Virus record (IMG/VR): IMGVR_UViG_3300034418_001494
Coordinates: 1-57,768 of that record
Reading direction: 5' to 3' (one strand)
DNA from: a virus
Length of the DNA: 57,768 nucleotides
Below the pieces are notes generated by a model. The model was given only the letters and a program-made list of their open reading frames with translations. It was not told the DNA's origin and ran no database searches. The translations under genes and the position numbers were made by a program. This document shows positions 1 through 8,579 of the stretch, one piece after another; positions within the stretch are counted from its first letter, which is position 1, and each line of letters opens with the position of its first letter.

Positions 1-257
1 CCGGAGTAAGTTTCCTTAACCTGATTGTAGGGATACTCTGAGGGTCTGGTTGGTTTTAGTTCGAGATCAACTTGTGGAAAGGAACCCGTGACCATGAGGT
101 CATTAATAAAATCACCTCTCGCCGCCTTGTTGATAGAACTTTCTCCCCAGTATTGTTTACGGGGAAACTCACCGGAAGGATCTTGGAACCCATAAAGGGG
201 AACCTGTTGAGTCGCTTCTTCTGCCGCTGTCTCTATTGTAATATTATCATCTGCCAT
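1..257 (-). CDS. 5: gp5-like central spike, linker plus beta-helix start (partial)
   Basis: The first 85 residues of a protein whose C-terminus lies outside the window. I translated it by hand from the ATG at 257. The segment GFQDPSGEFPRK resembles the T4 gp5 linker after the OB fold (GFSDPTGQYPRR). The last residues, around SEYPYNQVKETYSG, resemble the T4 gp5 stretch that leads into the C-terminal beta-helix (GEYPYVHTMETESG). T4 gp5 is the membrane-puncturing spike of the baseplate hub. Here this part is its own gene, starting in a TAATG overlap with the stop of the amidase gene upstream. The assignment rests on remembered T4 similarity, and the beta-helix itself is not visible. Confidence 0.6.
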   Translation of the reverse strand, partial: MADDNITIETAAEEATQQVPLYGFQDPSGEFPRKQYWGESSINKAARGDFINDLMVTGSFPQVDLELKPTRPSEYPYNQVKETYS

Positions 258-2182
258 TATACATCAAACCTATCTTTTACATATCCTTTAACATCGAACG
301 CAGGATCAGAAGAGGCAGTGTCAATGTCTTGATGACCTACTACCTCTACGCCTGGATACCTTCTATACCAGTTTACCAACAAAGACTCTAGGGTGTTAAA
401 CTGTTGTCTAGTGTAAGATCCGATACCTTTATATCTGTCCGGATTCTCAGTTCCGGTTGCCGCATTAATACCACCAACCATAATGATATCGATGGAATTA
501 TTCGCAATGGTTGGATCAGTGACCGCAGTCACTTTGTTAGAGGGTATACCTCTTTCCAGAGTACCGTCTCTCCTGATCACATAGTGGTATTGCATACCAT
601 CATACCCTCTGTCTATCATCCTTTGATGAATGTCTCTAGAAGTTAGGTACTGGTTGAGGTAAGTGTTACTACCGTGGATAACAATTTTGGTTATATCACG
701 GTCTGTAACCATAACCTCTTGTGCGAGTTCCTCATAGGAATCACACGTAAGAAATTTAGGCGTTCCATCTACATTGACATCTGATTCATACTGTGAACCA
801 TAGTCTTTGAGATTCTTGTTCTTAGAAAAGAAATCGTTCTGAGACACAAACAAGTTTCCTTGCATTGTGGTGTCAAAGATTGAAACGTTGTCTTCGATGT
901 TGACAAAGATTTCTTCAAAGTCTGCAATTATCGCAGGATCAACACCCGCCAACTTTGCGCGATCAACGATGTTATCCTGTAGTTGAGACGTGTTATTGAA
1001 AGAAACGGTTGCGTTAACAATCGGTATCATATCGGGATGCAAGTTAGTGTTCTTTCCTACAATCGTCTTGACTGCATTTGCAATATCCTTTTCCTTTCCA
1101 GAGTTGATCTGATCCATGATCTTACCTGTCTCTGACCTACTTAGAGATGCACCACCAGTGATTTTAGTAATGTCCTTACCCAAGTTCGCACTGTAGATTT
1201 CGTTCAGGTTTTGAAGGATACCAGCGTTTGCACTGATAGTCGCACCTAACCTTTCCGCCTTTGCGATTGTTTCCATAATAGGATCTGCAATAGCCACCGC
1301 TGCATCTATCGTATCACCAATAGAATTTAAGGTGTCGTTGATACCCGTTGTTATATCATTGAAACCAGCCTCAACTTCTTTAAACGCATTTCCAATTCCC
1401 GTCTCTTCAGTAAGAGTGTCGAGGAATACGTCCGCAGGATTTGTGATGATATCCGTTGCAGTCAGAAGTGGTCCAGTAAAGTTGTTGATCGCATTACCCA
1501 ATGTATCGAATTGATTACCCAGTTCTTGGATATTTGAGATATCTCCAAATCCTTGGAATGCATCTCCGATACCATTCAGTCCACCTTGCAAGTCGTTACC
1601 TAACTGAGTCGCTTTGTCTTTCATTATAGTACCGGCTTTTTCTGCCGCAGAACCAGTTGCCGCACCCACATTCAGATTTGATGCAAGGTCTGCAAGTGCA
1701 CCCAGTGCGGTAATCAATCTCATGAGTCCCGCAATAGTGTCACCTATACCACCACCAATACTATTAATCTCTGCACTCAACGCAGACAAGTCAGAAGAGT
1801 CTGTCCAGAATTCTACCGACAGTACATTCCAGTTGTCTTCGCTGATGGTTGTTTTACCATCACTATCACCGTGGCCACCCATTTGAACCACGGTTTCATT
1901 CTGTAATTGTGTTGCGGTCTTTGCACCAGACTTAAGTGCAAAATCATCCGCTTGAACAAGGTTAGTACCGTTCCCCTTCTGCGCCGCATTGTCCGTGGAG
2001 TTCAGAGAGATGATACCACTAGTACCCACAGGACCATGTTCAACGGCCTTGTTTACGTTGTTCGTAATCTGGTTGTCCCGAACCAGAGATACCGCCTTAT
2101 TCAAATTACTTGAATGTGTACGTTTACTACTCTGGTTCTGTAGATTTAGAGTTTGGTTGACTTGTTGTTTAGTTAGTGACAT
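257..2182 (-). CDS. Baseplate protein with C-terminal N-acetylmuramoyl-L-alanine amidase domain
   Basis: 641 residues. The last ~145 residues form an Amidase_2 (type 2 amidase) domain: KIVIHGSN carries the first zinc His, YHYVIRRDG the conserved core, and GHQDID...DPAFD the second His and the C-terminal Asp. Such enzymes cut the amide bond between MurNAc and the peptide stem. The first ~480 residues are rich in Gly, Ala, Asn and Ile with long helical stretches and match no family I can name. The gene lies between the OB-fold and spike parts of gp5, joined by TAATG overlaps on both sides. It therefore probably takes the place of the lysozyme domain of T4 gp5 and opens the wall during infection. 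Amidase call strong; virion role inferred from position. Confidence 0.8.
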   Translation of the reverse strand: MSLTKQQVNQTLNLQNQSSKRTHSSNLNKAVSLVRDNQITNNVNKAVEHGPVGTSGIISLNSTDNAAQKGNGTNLVQADDFALKSGAKTATQLQNETVVQMGGHGDSDGKTTISEDNWNVLSVEFWTDSSDLSALSAEINSIGGGIGDTIAGLMRLITALGALADLASNLNVGAATGSAAEKAGTIMKDKATQLGNDLQGGLNGIGDAFQGFGDISNIQELGNQFDTLGNAINNFTGPLLTATDIITNPADVFLDTLTEETGIGNAFKEVEAGFNDITTGINDTLNSIGDTIDAAVAIADPIMETIAKAERLGATISANAGILQNLNEIYSANLGKDITKITGGASLSRSETGKIMDQINSGKEKDIANAVKTIVGKNTNLHPDMIPIVNATVSFNNTSQLQDNIVDRAKLAGVDPAIIADFEEIFVNIEDNVSIFDTTMQGNLFVSQNDFFSKNKNLKDYGSQYESDVNVDGTPKFLTCDSYEELAQEVMVTDRDITKIVIHGSNTYLNQYLTSRDIHQRMIDRGYDGMQYHYVIRRDGTLERGIPSNKVTAVTDPTIANNSIDIIMVGGINAATGTENPDRYKGIGSYTRQQFNTLESLLVNWYRRYPGVEVVGHQDIDTASSDPAFDVKGYVKDRFDV

Positions 2183-3033
2183 TATCCACCACCCATATCA
2201 TCATTGATTCTATTCGCTGCGTCAAGTGCAAGATCTCTATTAGTTTCTTGGAACTGGTTTAAAGCTTCCAAACTTGCAAATACTGTGTTACTATTGTTCT
2301 GAGTATTTTTACTAATTGTTGTCGCCCTATTCAGATTCGACTCTTTCGCCTTCTCAACAATATATTCCATTTGACCTGAAAAGGTATCCCAGAGCTCTGT
2401 AGAGTTTCGAAGTCTTTCTTGGTCAGTTGCACTCCAACCACCAATTCCATATCGCGTTTCGTCTTCACTATATCCAGTAACCATACCAGAACTTATGTCC
2501 AAAGCCGCCGCCATACCTATCGCTTGGTCTCTGGTGTACCCCTGATCCATTAAGTACCGTATAGTTTCGGATTGTCTGGCGAGTCTGGTTTCTTGAGTGA
2601 TTGCACCAGTATTATCGTCTTCCACCAAATCTTTGTTAATAAAACTTATTACCGCCTCCAAAGCCTGTTCTATGAAGCCCGGATCATTTCCGACCTGTAC
2701 TGGAGAGGCGAACTCGTACTGAGGTAGTGATCCCAGAACTATAGGTGTTTGTGACGCCTTACCGTCCATGAAGAATCCGAAGACGTTGGTTCCCGCCTCT
2801 AGTCTTGGTGTTGCACCAAGTCCAGAAGTACCACCTTCAGTAGTGGGGATCAATACTTGCGCCCAAGGTAAATCACCTTGTGGTATGTCCGCAGTCGATG
2901 GAGACATTGTACCGTGAATTCTGATACACACACGTCCCTCTAGTTTCTCTCCTTTAGGGGGACGTGCGTCAACAACGGTGGCTATAAACCAACGTACATT
3001 GTCTCCGTAGAACTGTACAGGTAACTCTTTCAT
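2182..3033 (-). CDS. 5: gp5-like baseplate hub protein, OB-fold part
   Basis: 283 residues. The first ~110 match the N-terminal OB-fold of T4 gp5: RWFIATVVDARPP, EGRVCIRIHG, LPWAQVLIPTTEGGTSG, GTNVFGFFMDG and PIVLGSLPQ follow the T4 order (WFVGVVED, GRVRVRV, LPWMSVIQPITSAAMSG, GTRVYGHFLD, GIVLGTYG). The remainder is helical and unlike T4; neither lysozyme nor beta-helix is present. T4 gp5 binds the gp27 trimer at the tip of the tail tube, and the gp27-like gene sits directly upstream here. The stop overlaps the amidase start. Together with the two following genes it appears to make up a gp5 divided over three polypeptides. Confidence 0.75.
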   Translation of the reverse strand: MKELPVQFYGDNVRWFIATVVDARPPKGEKLEGRVCIRIHGTMSPSTADIPQGDLPWAQVLIPTTEGGTSGLGATPRLEAGTNVFGFFMDGKASQTPIVLGSLPQYEFASPVQVGNDPGFIEQALEAVISFINKDLVEDDNTGAITQETRLARQSETIRYLMDQGYTRDQAIGMAAALDISSGMVTGYSEDETRYGIGGWSATDQERLRNSTELWDTFSGQMEYIVEKAKESNLNRATTISKNTQNNSNTVFASLEALNQFQETNRDLALDAANRINDDMGGG

Positions 3034-3036
3034 CTG

Positions 3037-4407
3037 TTATCCTAAACTTGGGTCATACGAAAACTTGGTCACTTCCATAGTAATGGTATGGGTTGGAATT
3101 GAAAATGTATGTGCAATTCCAGTAACCAAGAACGTACCACTCTTCATCTTATCTATTTGTTCAGGTGCGTTTTCTAAGTCAGTATTATCCGCATACACTC
3201 TGAGTTCAACCAGATCACCCACACCCTTTTTGTTTTGGAGAAACTTTGCACCGTTGATAGAAACCTCGTATGTATTTTTTTGCATAGCCGCCCTCACTGC
3301 GTTTGCAGTCAAAACAGGCATATATTCATCGATAGATTCTTCATAGTGGAAACTCTTAAATTCTTGTGTGTAAATATTCTCCGAAACAATCGTATGATAC
3401 TGAGCAGCGTCATTGACATGCATTGGTCCCGCGCCCCTAACATTAAATGCAGGATCATATATGTTCTGTGGATTACCTCTAAACAACGGTCCCATCTTAC
3501 CAACACTCTCCATCATTGAGTTGTGTCTACTGGCGATAATCGGATTGTCACCATTGATGTTGGTGACCGACAATCTAGATCCAGTACTCGCACCCTTCTG
3601 AACCTGAGCCATCTGATCTCCCATGTTCTTTGCACGTATTGAATTTATGTGCCAGTGTTTTTTCTCTAGTGACTCTAGAGTAGGACCACCAGTTTCATAT
3701 TCTTGACTTTGAACAGTTGCACTACTAAAAACATAAGGATTTGCCGCATTAAAAGGAGTCTGTTCCATTAGGATGTCTAGAGAGGCCAGTCGAATATTAC
3801 TCTCGTGTATGTTGGAATATAAAAAGTATGGCATCTCTTTATGGTTTGTCGCTCTGTTCATCATCCACCTTATCGCATCTAAAGGACTAAGATAAGGAAT
3901 GTAACCTTTCCATTTCGTTTGTTTAGAAGGTCTGGCACGATCAATGTTCACAGCCGCGCCCATGTCAGCGCCACACTTAAGTATCTCAAGAACGAAATTA
4001 TCTTTGATTGTTCTGGATAATTTTTTTAGATTACTTGCAACAGCGTGTTCTTCGATTATTTCAAATATGACCAAAGACGATGTTCCTTCTGCGTTCGCCT
4101 TTACACTATCTTCTAATCTTTTCATAACAAATGTTTTACCTTCAAGTCCTCCACTAACAGGGTGGTCCACGCCAGGGGTTTCTGCCTTGATGACAAGATC
4201 AAGTCTCTCACTACCCATAGGTTTCATTTTAGTAAAGATACCCGTGTTGTCAGCGAATGCGATTCGACCAGTAACATAAGGTACGTAGATGTTTTCATAC
4301 AACACGATCTCTGCAACGAAATCGGTTACTTCTTTTTTTACACCACGATCCGCTGTGATTACGGCGTATTCGAGACGCCACTGTTGAGTACTCTTAGTAT
4401 TAAACAT
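3037..4407 (-). CDS. 27: Baseplate hub protein, gp27-like
   Basis: 456 residues, somewhat longer than T4 gp27 (391). The gene lies immediately before the OB-fold gp5 gene and after gp53, the place expected for the hub ring that docks gp5 onto the tail tube. The N-terminus contains paired beta-rich stretches (FVAEIVLYENIYVPYVTGRI; MKRLEDSV...SLVIFEIIEEH), and the C-terminus ends in another beta-rich domain (GTFLVTGIAHTFSIP, TITMEVTKFSYDP) of the type found in phage hub proteins. No strong residue motif proves orthology. The call rests on position, length and secondary-structure pattern. The start overlaps the gp53 stop (TAATG). Confidence 0.6.
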   Translation of the reverse strand: MFNTKSTQQWRLEYAVITADRGVKKEVTDFVAEIVLYENIYVPYVTGRIAFADNTGIFTKMKPMGSERLDLVIKAETPGVDHPVSGGLEGKTFVMKRLEDSVKANAEGTSSLVIFEIIEEHAVASNLKKLSRTIKDNFVLEILKCGADMGAAVNIDRARPSKQTKWKGYIPYLSPLDAIRWMMNRATNHKEMPYFLYSNIHESNIRLASLDILMEQTPFNAANPYVFSSATVQSQEYETGGPTLESLEKKHWHINSIRAKNMGDQMAQVQKGASTGSRLSVTNINGDNPIIASRHNSMMESVGKMGPLFRGNPQNIYDPAFNVRGAGPMHVNDAAQYHTIVSENIYTQEFKSFHYEESIDEYMPVLTANAVRAAMQKNTYEVSINGAKFLQNKKGVGDLVELRVYADNTDLENAPEQIDKMKSGTFLVTGIAHTFSIPTHTITMEVTKFSYDPSLG

Positions 4408-5546
4408 TATGGGGTACGACCCGCTTGTTTGTTATAGAATTCTTTTGCGACTCTTTCAATAACACTTTTTTTAAGAATCTTGATCTTCTTGAGATCGTCA
4501 TTGAATTCTTCAAATCGTTCTCGTACAGTAACCGGATACGCACCCGCAGGAAGTATTCCAGTGTACGGATCTATGTGCACCCATTCACTTGATATTCTTA
4601 CCTCTGCATTGTCAAAGTTTTCGACTGCATTTACTGCCTCTTGTTTTTCATACGAGACTAAAATATTTGTGTTTGTGTCAAGGTCAAACGCAGTGTACGT
4701 TCTTCTCTCGTAATGATGCACAGCGTTGTACTGTTCCGACTCTTTCCAGATAACCGCAACCACGTTCAATCCAGTTCTAGGGTTGACGAAGTACAAAGAC
4801 TCACCCTCACCAAAGTTATTGTCTAGTGGGTTGGAAATAAAGATTTCTGCCGATACGTAATACGAAGAACCCTCTTTATAGTTCACGTTGTTTATTTCGA
4901 ATATACGGTTGTTTTTACCTTTGGGTAGTGTGATTTCCACATCACTAGATATTTCGATATCGTCCTGAAAGACTCTCCACTGTGAAGGACTATGGAACTT
5001 TTCATTCTCTAGTGTCAACTCATAAGTTGCATACCCGTTAACGTTGGGTTCAAAGGTAATCGATCTTGTCAACGGTATCACCGTATTTGTTGTATCGATA
5101 ATAAGTTGACCCAAAGTCGGATCCCTTCTCAAGATAGTACCAATAGTACCAGACTCAGATCCATAGACTATCTGTCCAACCTTGAACGCTGGTTCGAGCG
5201 CGTTGTCGGTTGTGAAGTCCTCTTTGGTTGTGATAGTTCTGTGGGGATACTTCTCTTTTACCGTATCCAGTATCAGTTCATTTGCAACAGGCCAACCACA
5301 CTCTCTCAATTTGTCGTTCATCATATAGAACGTCCAGTAGTACTGATCGTCTCCGTACAATCTCAACGAAAGACTATCCGGACGTTCTCCGGACTTGATC
5401 ACATAGTCCTGATAAAAGGAAGACTCCGTTTTAACCTGATCCAGTAGATCAACATAAGTCGATAGATTCTGGTAGAGTACCGGCGCTTCACCATCACCGA
5501 ATTTATACCTGAGTCGTTTTGTGTTGGAGAAATATTTTGATGACAT
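4407..5546 (-). CDS. 53: Baseplate wedge protein gp53-like
   Basis: 379 residues, about twice T4 gp53 (196). The N-terminal ~100 residues carry the gp53 signature: a segment FYQDYVIKSGERPDSLSLRL followed by YGDDQYYWTFYMMND, parallel to T4 YYIKGSPRPEELANAIYG..QLYWVLLMCND. This resembles a LysM-like fold. The very C-terminus (LKKIKILKKSVIERVAKEFYN) also resembles the T4 end. The middle ~220 residues are a beta-rich insertion unknown in T4. gp53 joins neighbouring wedges in the inner baseplate. The gene sits between the hub gene and gp48, all on the minus strand. Confidence 0.75.
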   Translation of the reverse strand: MSSKYFSNTKRLRYKFGDGEAPVLYQNLSTYVDLLDQVKTESSFYQDYVIKSGERPDSLSLRLYGDDQYYWTFYMMNDKLRECGWPVANELILDTVKEKYPHRTITTKEDFTTDNALEPAFKVGQIVYGSESGTIGTILRRDPTLGQLIIDTTNTVIPLTRSITFEPNVNGYATYELTLENEKFHSPSQWRVFQDDIEISSDVEITLPKGKNNRIFEINNVNYKEGSSYYVSAEIFISNPLDNNFGEGESLYFVNPRTGLNVVAVIWKESEQYNAVHHYERRTYTAFDLDTNTNILVSYEKQEAVNAVENFDNAEVRISSEWVHIDPYTGILPAGAYPVTVRERFEEFNDDLKKIKILKKSVIERVAKEFYNKQAGRTP

Positions 5547-5547
5547 C

Positions 5548-6672
5548 TTAGTACCCCGACTTTATATCTTTCTTCTCTAGTGCAGCGGCTTCAATAAACG
5601 ACAACGTTAGGTCAACTTCTAAAGGTTCACCGCCTGGCAGAATCGCCATCGTTGAAGCGTTGAATGTAGTACTGACATCCCTGAGATATGATTCTTTTAT
5701 TTTGGGCGCTTTCCATTCGCCACCATAATCGATAGTGATATCAAACTTGTCGGGGAACTTATAACCCAAACCACTGACCCCAGCAACGTCAAAAGTTTCT
5801 GGATATAATGATTCTCTAAAAAACTGGATAATCGCTTGGATCGCCTTTGCCTCTTTTTGACTTCTTGCAATCATTTTGAACGCAAATTGAAATTCTCGAA
5901 GGTTTACTTTATTGAATAGTACACGAGTGTTGGGGTTTGCGGTTACACCCAATTCGTTTTTAATCGCACCTCGAACTCCTTGATCCGGAATGAGGGTTGC
6001 GAGTTGAGTCATACCAAGTCTCGCCTGATCGGTCTTGCCACCCTCAGTGGCAGCGGTTCTAATTTGAGTAATCAAATTTTGGATACTATCTACGACAGAA
6101 CCACCCGCACCACGGGCAATTTGTCCAACGGTTGCATTACTCGCCCCCCTAATCTTGTCTGCGGTTATACCACCCAGAAATCCAAGATCCATTGCATCAT
6201 ATACAACATTGTCTCTGTACTGTAAGCCAGGCGGGAGATATAGAGTTACACCTCCTCCAGTATTCGTCTCCGCTTTCGATTGGGCGGGTGGATTTTCTGA
6301 ACCACCCTCTTCGTCATTTTCTTCAGGTGCTTCTTCACCTTCGTTTCCCTCTGTTGCGTCACCATCCACCTGAACTTCATCGTTCGAAATAGATTGTTGT
6401 TCTTCATTCTGTCCATCAAACGATGTATGTTCTTCTTGGGTGGGATCAGTATTCGTCTCCGCATCCTCTGTTCTGGTGTCAGTATTATCATTATCAGGCG
6501 ATTCGGGGGGATTTGTTGCTTCTTCCTCCGCCTGAGTCGCAGCTGCTCCAGAGGGATCAGATTCCATATCTGTATTTCCTTCTCCCACCGCACCGCCAGA
6601 ACTAGCGGACTTTTGGATGGCAAAAGTAACTGTTCCCGCATATTCGTCTGAGTATTCTAATGGATAGCGCAT
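5548..6672 (-). CDS. 48: Tail tube cap/baseplate-tail tube protein gp48-like with acidic insertion
   Basis: 374 residues. The last ~180 residues resemble T4 gp48: VLFNKVNLREFQFAFKMIARSQKEAKAI, YPETFDVAGVSGLGYKFPDKFDI and a final beta segment EVDLTLSFIEAAALEK. gp48 sits on the hub and initiates tail tube polymerisation. Residues ~20-140 are a low-complexity insertion rich in Glu, Asp, Asn, Thr, Gln and Ser, probably disordered, which T4 gp48 lacks. The gene is divergent from gp4 and has a T4-type late box 40 nt upstream. Confidence 0.8.
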   Translation of the reverse strand: MRYPLEYSDEYAGTVTFAIQKSASSGGAVGEGNTDMESDPSGAAATQAEEEATNPPESPDNDNTDTRTEDAETNTDPTQEEHTSFDGQNEEQQSISNDEVQVDGDATEGNEGEEAPEENDEEGGSENPPAQSKAETNTGGGVTLYLPPGLQYRDNVVYDAMDLGFLGGITADKIRGASNATVGQIARGAGGSVVDSIQNLITQIRTAATEGGKTDQARLGMTQLATLIPDQGVRGAIKNELGVTANPNTRVLFNKVNLREFQFAFKMIARSQKEAKAIQAIIQFFRESLYPETFDVAGVSGLGYKFPDKFDITIDYGGEWKAPKIKESYLRDVSTTFNASTMAILPGGEPLEVDLTLSFIEAAALEKKDIKSGY

Positions 6673-6711
6673 CTCTTAACCTACTAAATAAGTTGTGTAG
6701 TTTTACACGTT

Positions 6712-6719
6712 TATTTATA
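6712..6719 (-). promoter_or_regulatory. T4-type late promoter box upstream of gp48
   Basis: The octamer TATAAATA on the minus strand is the T4 late -10 element read by RNA polymerase with gp55/gp33/gp45. It lies 40 nt upstream of the gp48 ATG at 6672 and could drive the whole minus-strand baseplate operon. Confidence 0.65.
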
Positions 6720-6728
6720 TGGTTTTGT

Positions 6729-7205
6729 ATGGCGTACTCAGGTAGATATCCCGTTAAAAATAAATCTAAGTATCTTGGAGACCCCAATGGTGTGGTGTAT
6801 CGATCTCTTTGGGAGAAACACGCATTTAAGTGGTGTGACAACAACTCCAATGTCAAACGTTGGGGTAGTGAAGAGGTTATTATACCATATCTATATGAGG
6901 TTGACAAGAGATATCACAGATACTTTATGGATCTGGTGATCGAATATAAGGACGGTAACATAGTCCTCGTGGAGATCAAACCAGACAAAGAGACACGCCC
7001 ACCTACCGGAAAACGTAAAACCAAGTTACTGGTAGAACAATCGTTGACCTATGTCAAGAACCAGAACAAATGGAAGGCGGCAGAGAAGTACGCAAAGGAA
7101 CGGGGTTGGAAGTTTGAAATCTGGACAGAGAAGAGATTATCTGCAATGGGAATTCTACCCAAGGCATTCAAACCACTCAAACCATTTCCCAAAAAGAAAA
7201 GATAA
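6729..7205 (+). CDS. 4: Head completion protein gp4-like nuclease-fold
   Basis: 158 residues from the ATG at 6729. The frame is open further upstream, but that part reads through the gp48 leader and looks non-coding. The start MAYSGRYPVKN, then WEKHAFKWCD and the core MDLVIEYKDGNIVLVEIKPDKE give the PD-(D/E)xK-type arrangement (Asp, then E-x-K) seen in T4 gp4 (gp50), a restriction-endonuclease-like head completion protein. T4 mutants in gene 4 make heads that cannot join tails. In T4 genes 2, 4 and 53 are neighbours; here gp53 and gp48 lie just across the divergent gap. Ends with a lysine-rich tail. Confidence 0.8.
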   Translation: MAYSGRYPVKNKSKYLGDPNGVVYRSLWEKHAFKWCDNNSNVKRWGSEEVIIPYLYEVDKRYHRYFMDLVIEYKDGNIVLVEIKPDKETRPPTGKRKTKLLVEQSLTYVKNQNKWKAAEKYAKERGWKFEIWTEKRLSAMGILPKAFKPLKPFPKKKR

Positions 7206-7221
7206 ATGCCATTGTAAATCG

Positions 7222-7229
7222 TATAAATA
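7222..7229 (+). promoter_or_regulatory. T4-type late promoter box, plus strand
   Basis: Perfect TATAAATA octamer 25 nt before the GTG start at 7254 and just after the gp4 stop. It is placed to transcribe the plus-strand virion genes from 7254 to 11780. Confidence 0.7.
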
Positions 7230-7253
7230 AAGAAGTAACTAAGAGGGTCCGGT

Positions 7254-7859
7254 GTGGCAACTACAGCGAAATCAAATGTAATTAACAGATTGGAACAACA
7301 GGCGTTCCGTGCAGGGATCACACCCCGTACAAAGGAAAGTCGCGCATGGTTTCTAAAGAAGGCGTCTAACCTACGCAGTATTAACCGTGAAGGATTGATG
7401 TCATCGGATCCTATTAAGAGGAAGGGTACGAGTGTTGTGGGTAGAATGTACATGTTCTTCTATGACCCCAAACACAAAGAGACTCTTCCCTACTACGATG
7501 CGTTTCCTCTCGTGTTCATCATTGGTCCTGCCAAGGGTGGGTTCATGGGGTTAAACATCCACTACCTACCCCCATTGTTACGTGCAAAGTTTCTGGATGC
7601 ACTTATGGACATTGCGGGAAAGAACATCGATGACGGAACCAAACTGGATCTATCATACGAGGTATTGGTCAAGGCATCGAAACTGAAGTATTACAAACCC
7701 TGTCTGAAACATTACCTGAACAGTCAAGTCCAGAGTAAGTTCGCAGAGGTTCCGGCACCGGAGTGGGAGATCGCAACTTTCCTACCAACCGCAGACTGGA
7801 GAAAGAGGAATAGACAGAAGGTCTACTACGATTCAAGGCGTATTATAAATGGCTACTAG
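7254..7859 (+). CDS. Conserved virion-assembly-type protein; possibly gp2-like
   Basis: 201 residues from a GTG start (GTG GCA ACT ACA) preceded by a purine-rich AGAGGG. No catalytic motif is obvious. The centre (MYMFFYDPKHKETLPYYD, PLVFIIGPAKGGFMGLNIHY) and the C-terminus are dense in aromatic and basic residues, as in structural or DNA-binding proteins. In T4, gene 2 (DNA end protector) is adjacent to gene 4, so the position next to gp4 makes a gp2-type role possible, but I cannot confirm that from sequence. Its last 11 nt overlap the next gene, so the two are probably co-translated. Late promoter box 25 nt upstream. Confidence 0.45.
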   Translation: MATTAKSNVINRLEQQAFRAGITPRTKESRAWFLKKASNLRSINREGLMSSDPIKRKGTSVVGRMYMFFYDPKHKETLPYYDAFPLVFIIGPAKGGFMGLNIHYLPPLLRAKFLDALMDIAGKNIDDGTKLDLSYEVLVKASKLKYYKPCLKHYLNSQVQSKFAEVPAPEWEIATFLPTADWRKRNRQKVYYDSRRIINGY

Positions 7860-8556
7860 TATAGAAGAACTCAAGGCGGCCGCGAGTAAGAGCGAAGGGT
7901 TCGCAATGTCGAACATGTTCGAGATTGTCCTACCCAGTAAGTTTGGTATGAGTTCGAGAGACATTAACGTCATCTGTAAATCAACAGAACTGCCTGGCAG
8001 ACAGATGATGACACAGGATCAACAGGTAGGTACAGTTCTTAGAAAAGTTGTCAACGGGTTCGCAACCGTAGATTTGAACTTAACCTTCTATGTCATGAAC
8101 GATCACAAAATTACATCCTACTTCGATGAGTGGATGAAGGCGTGTTACGATCAGGAATCAAATCAAATACAATATTACAAAGATTACGTTCAGGACATCG
8201 ACATCAAACAACTTCAGAAAGGGTATGCGTTTAGTCTATTTAAGAAACAATTAGGGTTCCTAGATAGTATACCCTCATCGATCCGTGCGAGGATTTTTGA
8301 CGGTAACCCAGACTTCCAACAGGGTGAGATTGACTTCGGTTTTGGAAAAGACGCTGCGGTTATTCGTCACATAAAATTACTTGAGGCGTTTCCGGTCACT
8401 GTCAATGCGATACAGTTAGGGGGCGATCAGACTGATCAGATTACGGAGTTTACCGTACAGTTGTCTTATAGAGACTGGCGGTCAAAAGAAGCAGACGGAC
8501 CAACAAGCGGTTTTGGTGGTTCAATTCTATCAGGGATACTTGATAGAGTATTTTAA
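7849..8556 (+). CDS. 54: Tail tube-fold protein (gp19/gp54 family), probable tube initiator
   Basis: 235 residues with the tail-tube fold pattern of T4 gp19 and gp54: MSNMFEIVLP, VICKSTELPGR, VVNGFATVDLNLTFYVMND, and at the C-terminus AFPVTVNAIQLGGDQTDQITEFTVQLSYRDW (compare T4 gp54 CIPISVSAPELSYDGDNQI). The Gly/Ser-rich tail (SGFGGSILSGILDRVF) is more like gp54 than like the short gp19. Because gp48, its partner on the baseplate, is in the same module while no sheath gene is present, the gp54 initiator role is favoured; gp19 major tube remains the alternative. Start overlaps the previous gene by 11 nt. Confidence 0.6.
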   Translation: MATSIEELKAAASKSEGFAMSNMFEIVLPSKFGMSSRDINVICKSTELPGRQMMTQDQQVGTVLRKVVNGFATVDLNLTFYVMNDHKITSYFDEWMKACYDQESNQIQYYKDYVQDIDIKQLQKGYAFSLFKKQLGFLDSIPSSIRARIFDGNPDFQQGEIDFGFGKDAAVIRHIKLLEAFPVTVNAIQLGGDQTDQITEFTVQLSYRDWRSKEADGPTSGFGGSILSGILDRVF

Positions 8557-8579
8557 CATTGCTAAATTAGGAGCGTGAA

